A DNA stretch of 39,604 bases from CAVXTT01 sp963764685. Lineage in GTDB: Bacteria; Bacteroidota; Ignavibacteria; Ignavibacteriales; Ignavibacteriaceae. Below the pieces are notes generated by a model, which made no database searches, had not been told where the DNA came from, and saw only the letters and a program-made list of their open reading frames with translations. Below are positions 35,834-39,604 of the stretch, piece by piece (positions within the stretch are counted from its first letter, which is position 1; every line of letters starts with the position of its first letter). The DNA lies in the NCBI GenBank assembly GCA_963764685.1, contig CAVXTT010000028.1, forward strand, positions 1-39,604, given 5' to 3'. Position numbers and translations under genes: made by a program.

Positions 35834-36260
35834 TATCCGGCTTTTCAATCCTGTATGAGTGAGTTATTTTAACAGAAGCGCTTAGCATTGCTGTAACAGA
35901 ACAATGTTTTGTGAGGGATAATTCGATAGCCCTTTCTACATCTGCGGTATTAATATTGTTGCCATAGAAGATATACTCTATATGCATTGTAGTATAAACT
36001 TTAGGATGTCCTTCTGATAACCCGGCGCTGATATTCATTTCGAAACCGGAGAGATTAACTTTTTTCTTTTTAAGTATTGAGGCTACATCACTTCCGGTAC
36101 ATCCTCCGAGTGCAAGCATGAGAAGTTCTTTCGGTCTAACGCCCGCTGCTGATCCCCCCAGATCTTGCGGACCGTCCATTGTAATCCAATGGTTTGAATC
36201 TGCTTTACCCGCAAAAGTAACGCCTTTGATCTGCCTGATAAACGCTTTTTTTTGTTCCAT
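35808..36260 (-). CDS. OsmC/Ohr-family protein, right copy
   Basis: 150 residues, identical to 12952-13404, with both catalytic cysteines (GGCTG and KHCSV) intact. Confidence 0.9.
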   Translation of the reverse strand: MEQKKAFIRQIKGVTFAGKADSNHWITMDGPQDLGGSAAGVRPKELLMLALGGCTGSDVASILKKKKVNLSGFEMNISAGLSEGHPKVYTTMHIEYIFYGNNINTADVERAIELSLTKHCSVTAMLSASVKITHSYRIEKPDTNGTEIVQ

Positions 36261-36312
36261 AATTTCTTCTGTTATTTGAGAGATTAGATGTATGCATTTC
36301 TAAAAGGATTCG

Positions 36313-36948
36313 TTACAGTTTAAATATATCCCTGAATATCGGCTTTAATCCGGAGAACAGGAATTCCACTGCAATAACCATTACAATCAATCCCATTATC
36401 CTCATCAGTACTTTATTTCCGCTTTCTCCTAAAACCTTCATAACCTTCCTGGCGCTAAGCAGAAAAATCATTGTTATGAGGATAACCAAAAATATAGTAC
36501 CACTAAGAATTAATTTATGAACGGCGGTAGAAGCATCATTCATCATTACAATAGAGGCTGTAATTGCGCCGGGGCCGCAGGTTAAAGGAATACCCAAAGG
36601 CGTTATGGCAATATCGTTCCCATATTCGTGAATAGTTTCCTCATCGGATTTAGTTCTGATCAGTCTTGCCTGAAGCATATCATATCCTGCCATAAAAAAT
36701 ATTATGCCCCCAACAACTCTTAAACCATTCACTGAAATATGGAAGAAATCAAATATGAACTTTCCGCTAAAAGCGAATAAAAGCATAGTGAGAAGAGCAA
36801 TTACTGAAGCTTTTATTGCTACTTTTCTTGCGTGGTCTGAGTCCATACCTGAAGTCAGAGCAGTATAAACAGGTATTATGCCCAGGGGATTTACCATTGT
36901 AAATACAGAGGTAAATGCCAGCAGGCCGAATTCGAAATAGTTATCCAT
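36313..36948 (-). CDS. MarC-family membrane protein, right copy
   Basis: 211 residues, identical to 12264-12899 except I/V in IKASVIALL. It overlaps the decarboxylase gene by 8 bases. Confidence 0.88.
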   Translation of the reverse strand: MDNYFEFGLLAFTSVFTMVNPLGIIPVYTALTSGMDSDHARKVAIKASVIALLTMLLFAFSGKFIFDFFHISVNGLRVVGGIIFFMAGYDMLQARLIRTKSDEETIHEYGNDIAITPLGIPLTCGPGAITASIVMMNDASTAVHKLILSGTIFLVILITMIFLLSARKVMKVLGESGNKVLMRIMGLIVMVIAVEFLFSGLKPIFRDIFKL

Positions 36949-38401
36949 TGTCTGCTTTCAGATAAAGTTCTTTCTTTATGCTGTTAATAGTATCCAGTGC
37001 TTTTTTAACGTGTTCCTCTCGGGTCCTTAACCCTGAGCATACTATCCGTAAAAAATATTTAGAGCCGATAACTGAATGAGAGATAAGTATAGTTTTTCTG
37101 CTGTTGAGTTCTTCAAGAATTGACCTGTTAAATTCATTTATTTGTTTTTCATCAGTAATACCTTGCGGGATTATCCTGAAACTCACCGTTGCAAAATTAA
37201 CGGGGGCTATAATTTCAATATCCTTCTCATTTCTCAAATTTTCTTCAAGTTGTTTTGCAATCCGGATTTGTTCACGAATTATTTCCCTCAATCCATTTAC
37301 TCCAAAATATCTGATAATAAACCAGAGTTTAAGCGATCTGAATCTTCTGCCTACTTGAAATCCATAATCCATTTGATTCTGAACATCGCTGATTCCGGTT
37401 TTTAGATATTCAGGAACATATGTAAATGCCCTCTTCAAAACCTCTGGTTTTCTGGTATAGAATGCACTAAGGTCCACAGGGGAAAACATCCATTTATGAG
37501 GATTTATTACTATAGAATCCGCAGCTTCCCATCCTTCAAATAATATTCTTTTCTCAGGGAGGATAGCCGCATTGCCTGCATAAGCAGCATCAATATGAAA
37601 CCATATATCGTTATCGCGGCATATCTGCCCGATTTCCATAACAGGATCGATACTGACGGTAGAAGTAGTACCGATTGTAGCTGAAACACAAAATGGAATA
37701 CATCCCTGCTCAATATCCTCTTTTATCGTTTTCTTTAACTCCTTTGCATCCATCCTGAAGAGGTTGTCTGTCTTTATTTTCTTTACCCCTGCCGGTTTTA
37801 CCCCTATTGTCAATGCCGCTTTTTCGACAGCAATATTTGCCTGCTCGGATGTATAGAACATTAAAGGTAATATTTCCTTTCTGCTGAAGAATTTCTTTTC
37901 GGAAAACATCTTTTCATATTTCCATTCCCTGGCTGCAGTAAAAGCATGAAGGCAGCTTGTGGAAGCAGTATCATATATAATTCCCCAATATTCGGGGGGA
38001 AGACCTACCATATCTCTAAACCAACCAAGGACTACTTCTTCGAGCTCTGTACTTACAGGAGAGGTTTTCCATATCATTCCATTCTGATTGAAAGCCGCTG
38101 TCAGGAATTCTGCCAGAATACCTGGTCCGCTGGATGTTGAATTAAAATATCCCATAAAGTTTGGGTGGTTCCAATGTGTAATTCCCGGAAGGATAATATC
38201 CTCAATATCCTTAAAAATAACCTCCATACCTTCCCCCCTTTCCGGAGGGGCCTTCTTTAACAGGGATTTTATATCCCCCGGATTTACTGAGGGAAGGACA
38301 TTGTATTGTTCAATATTATCCAGATATTCTGCAATCCAGTTAACAAGCTGATGACCGTACTTACGGAATTCTTCAGAGGGCATATCGTTTTGTATTTTCA
38401 T
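36941..38401 (-). CDS. PLP-dependent decarboxylase, right copy (variant)
   Basis: 486 residues. The catalytic lysine in NPHKWMF and all family motifs are intact. It differs from 10811-12271 by D/N near the start (QLVNWIAEY) and by a cluster of changes in the C-terminal third (EQIRIAKQLEENLRNEKD and DEKQINEFN here). Most base changes in that cluster are synonymous, so both versions look functional. Confidence 0.9.
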   Translation of the reverse strand: MKIQNDMPSEEFRKYGHQLVNWIAEYLDNIEQYNVLPSVNPGDIKSLLKKAPPERGEGMEVIFKDIEDIILPGITHWNHPNFMGYFNSTSSGPGILAEFLTAAFNQNGMIWKTSPVSTELEEVVLGWFRDMVGLPPEYWGIIYDTASTSCLHAFTAAREWKYEKMFSEKKFFSRKEILPLMFYTSEQANIAVEKAALTIGVKPAGVKKIKTDNLFRMDAKELKKTIKEDIEQGCIPFCVSATIGTTSTVSIDPVMEIGQICRDNDIWFHIDAAYAGNAAILPEKRILFEGWEAADSIVINPHKWMFSPVDLSAFYTRKPEVLKRAFTYVPEYLKTGISDVQNQMDYGFQVGRRFRSLKLWFIIRYFGVNGLREIIREQIRIAKQLEENLRNEKDIEIIAPVNFATVSFRIIPQGITDEKQINEFNRSILEELNSRKTILISHSVIGSKYFLRIVCSGLRTREEHVKKALDTINSIKKELYLKADNG

Positions 38402-38474
38402 TTTAATTGTGCTTAAAATAAATGACAGATGTACATAAGTAATAAATTCAATTTAAGTAAATCAAAAATAACTA

Positions 38475-39005
38475 TTATTTGATTATATCGATTGAATTCA
38501 GGCAGGTGGTACAGTATGAATCTCCTTTGATATCAACTTCTTCGATTCCTGCGGATGAGTGCATAACACAATCCCAGTTACGGCAATGGAAAAGACCGAA
38601 GTTGTGCCCCAACTCGTGCAGTATTTCCTTCAGCGATCTTTTAATAAGAAGCTCTTCATTGGAGATTCCGGTATAAAATTCTTCGTGCAGCCTGCAGAGG
38701 GACACAATAGATAAATTTCCTTTAAGCTGGGCTTCACCGAAAACATAAGTAAGCACGGGCACGTAAAGGTCGGACTGGAGAAGCAGAATAATATTTCCCT
38801 CAATGCCGGCAGTTAATTCTGCCGCGCGGGAAATAATTGAAGTGGAATAGTACTGGTTCCTCTCTTTAGAAAATGCAGAGCTGAGATCGAAACGGAGATC
38901 CAGAATATTCACCCTGGAGTGAAAAATATTAAACAGCTCGCTACGGATCCTCTCAATGAATGAATTTGCTGCAAATTCAAGAGGGGCGAGGTATATCTCC
39001 CGCAT
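38475..39005 (-). CDS. amzA: Archaemetzincin, right copy
   Basis: 176 residues with the intact zinc site HELGHNFGLFHC. One substitution relative to 10207-10737 (K instead of N in AQLKGNLS). The start overlaps the regulator stop by one base. Confidence 0.9.
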   Translation of the reverse strand: MREIYLAPLEFAANSFIERIRSELFNIFHSRVNILDLRFDLSSAFSKERNQYYSTSIISRAAELTAGIEGNIILLLQSDLYVPVLTYVFGEAQLKGNLSIVSLCRLHEEFYTGISNEELLIKRSLKEILHELGHNFGLFHCRNWDCVMHSSAGIEEVDIKGDSYCTTCLNSIDIIK

Positions 39006-39604
39006 TAGTTTCGCTGAAGATTATACTTGCTGATCTTGTTATAAAGGGTAACTCTGTCAATCCCGAGAGCTTCTGCACTTCGGGTAATATTCCAGTTATG
39101 ATCTTTTAAAACAAGAGCGATGTGATGTCTTTCCATTGAAGCGAGGCTCTGGTCATCCGATTCGAACCCCCGCTTATTTGAATTTATATGAAACGGAAGG
39201 GCATCTACTTCAATACATTCTGTCTTTGTTACAACAACTGCACGCTCTATTGCATTTTCCAGTTCTCGTACGTTGCCGGGCCAATTATGCTTAAGCAGAA
39301 ACTCCATTGCTTCCGGCGAAATATCTTTAACTTTTTTATTCATAGACGAAGAGAACTTTTCGAGAAAATGATAAGCAAGGATAGGTATATCTTTTAATCT
39401 GTCCCTCAGAGGTGGTATATAAATAGTGAAGACATCGAGCCTGTAATAAAGATCTTCCCTGAATATTCCGGCTTTAACTGCATCTTCAAGAGCTTCATTT
39501 GTCGCAGCAATTACACGGAAGTCACTCTTGATCAGATCATTTCCCCCGACCCGTGAAAATTGCTTTGTTTCGATAACGCGTAATAGTTCAACCTGCATTT
39601 TGGG
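39005..39604 (-). CDS. Sigma-54 response regulator, right copy, C-terminal fragment
   Basis: The frame is open to the last base of the window and covers the last ~199 codons: the rear half of the AAA+ domain (RVIAATNEALEDAV, NWPGNVRELENA) and the Fis-type HTH. The receiver, Walker A and GAFTGA loop are missing because the window ends. The apparent ATG at 39598 is internal. One change from the full copy: I instead of R in AGIFREDLY. Confidence 0.88.
   Translation of the reverse strand, partial: PKMQVELLRVIETKQFSRVGGNDLIKSDFRVIAATNEALEDAVKAGIFREDLYYRLDVFTIYIPPLRDRLKDIPILAYHFLEKFSSSMNKKVKDISPEAMEFLLKHNWPGNVRELENAIERAVVVTKTECIEVDALPFHINSNKRGFESDDQSLASMERHHIALVLKDHNWNITRSAEALGIDRVTLYNKISKYNLQRN

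Larger units (their letters stand above)
24623..39604 (-). repeat. Right arm of the ~15-kb inverted duplication
   Basis: Reverse complement of 9608-24613. It is about 58 bases shorter than the left arm between 24640 and 25800, where single-base errors abound, but carries intact versions of most genes broken in the left arm. It ends at the last base of the window inside the sigma-54 regulator, so its true outer boundary is not seen. Confidence 0.97.

Noticed and set aside
9608..39604. Insertion sequence or transposon ends explaining the inverted duplication
   Set aside because: No transposase, terminal repeat or target-site duplication is visible at the centre or at the left edge of the arm.
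1..39604. tRNA or rRNA genes
   Set aside because: I saw no cloverleaf-like or rRNA-like segment on reading both strands, though a covariance-model search was not possible.

Overview
The window reads as AT-rich bacterial DNA (roughly 40% G+C by eye) from an anaerobic or facultative, Gram-negative-type organism. It encodes an outer-membrane TolC-like factor, a lipoprotein RND adaptor, an RND pump and a periplasmic Cu/Zn superoxide dismutase. The B-family DNA polymerase II end, the HybA/HybB-type redox module with GcvH-like partners, a sigma-54 activator and the protein style suggest Bacteroidota/Ignavibacteria or a deltaproteobacterial relative. This assignment is an inference without any marker gene.

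The dominant structural fact is a near-perfect inverted duplication. Positions 9608-24613 reappear in reverse complement at 24623-39604, with a 9-nt spacer at 24614-24622. The unique part is 1-9607. Every gene from the sigma-54 regulator to the RND pump therefore occurs twice, and both the pump and the right-hand copy of the regulator are cut. The centre lies inside the pump gene at a natural AGGAG/CTCCT mini-hairpin, as expected from fold-back priming or mis-assembly. However, the arms are not exact copies. Patches at 11855-12080 and 16521-17700 differ by coding-compatible substitutions, as between strains. Other stretches (15480-18300 on the left, 22700-23700 on the left, 24640-25800 on the right) differ by frame-breaking indels that look like sequence error. 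I regard the palindrome as most probably a chimeric join of two strain haplotypes, but a real inverted duplication cannot be excluded.

Layout. 1-510: C-terminal end of DNA polymerase II, with polylinker-like bases at the very start. 507-2930 (minus): CHASE-PAS-PAS histidine kinase. 2931-3800: non-coding, with inverted repeats and a possible sigma-54 promoter. 3801-10737: a probable redox operon. It holds a membrane-anchored GcvH-like protein without the lipoyl lysine, a four-cluster ferredoxin (HybA type), a NrfD/HybB-type membrane protein, a second Cys-rich GcvH-like protein, a histidine kinase with haem-c motifs in its sensor domain, a sigma-54 response regulator and an archaemetzincin. 10811-13732: PLP decarboxylase, MarC-like membrane protein, OsmC-like protein, and a convergent VOC protein. 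14018-15662: TPR protein and a convergent single-domain response regulator. 15802-19634: an island of small stress-type proteins (SodC, DUF5335-, DUF2267-, DUF2188-, DUF4142- and DUF2630-like, one unknown). 20147-24618: TolC-like / HlyD-like / RND efflux operon. 24623-39604 repeats the last four blocks in reverse.

For the best reading of each duplicated gene, use the right-hand copy for the TPR protein, response regulator, SodC, DUF5335, 78-residue protein, DUF2267, DUF4142, adaptor and pump N-terminus. Use the left-hand copy for the sigma-54 regulator and the middle of the pump. The DUF2188-like gene is broken in both arms.
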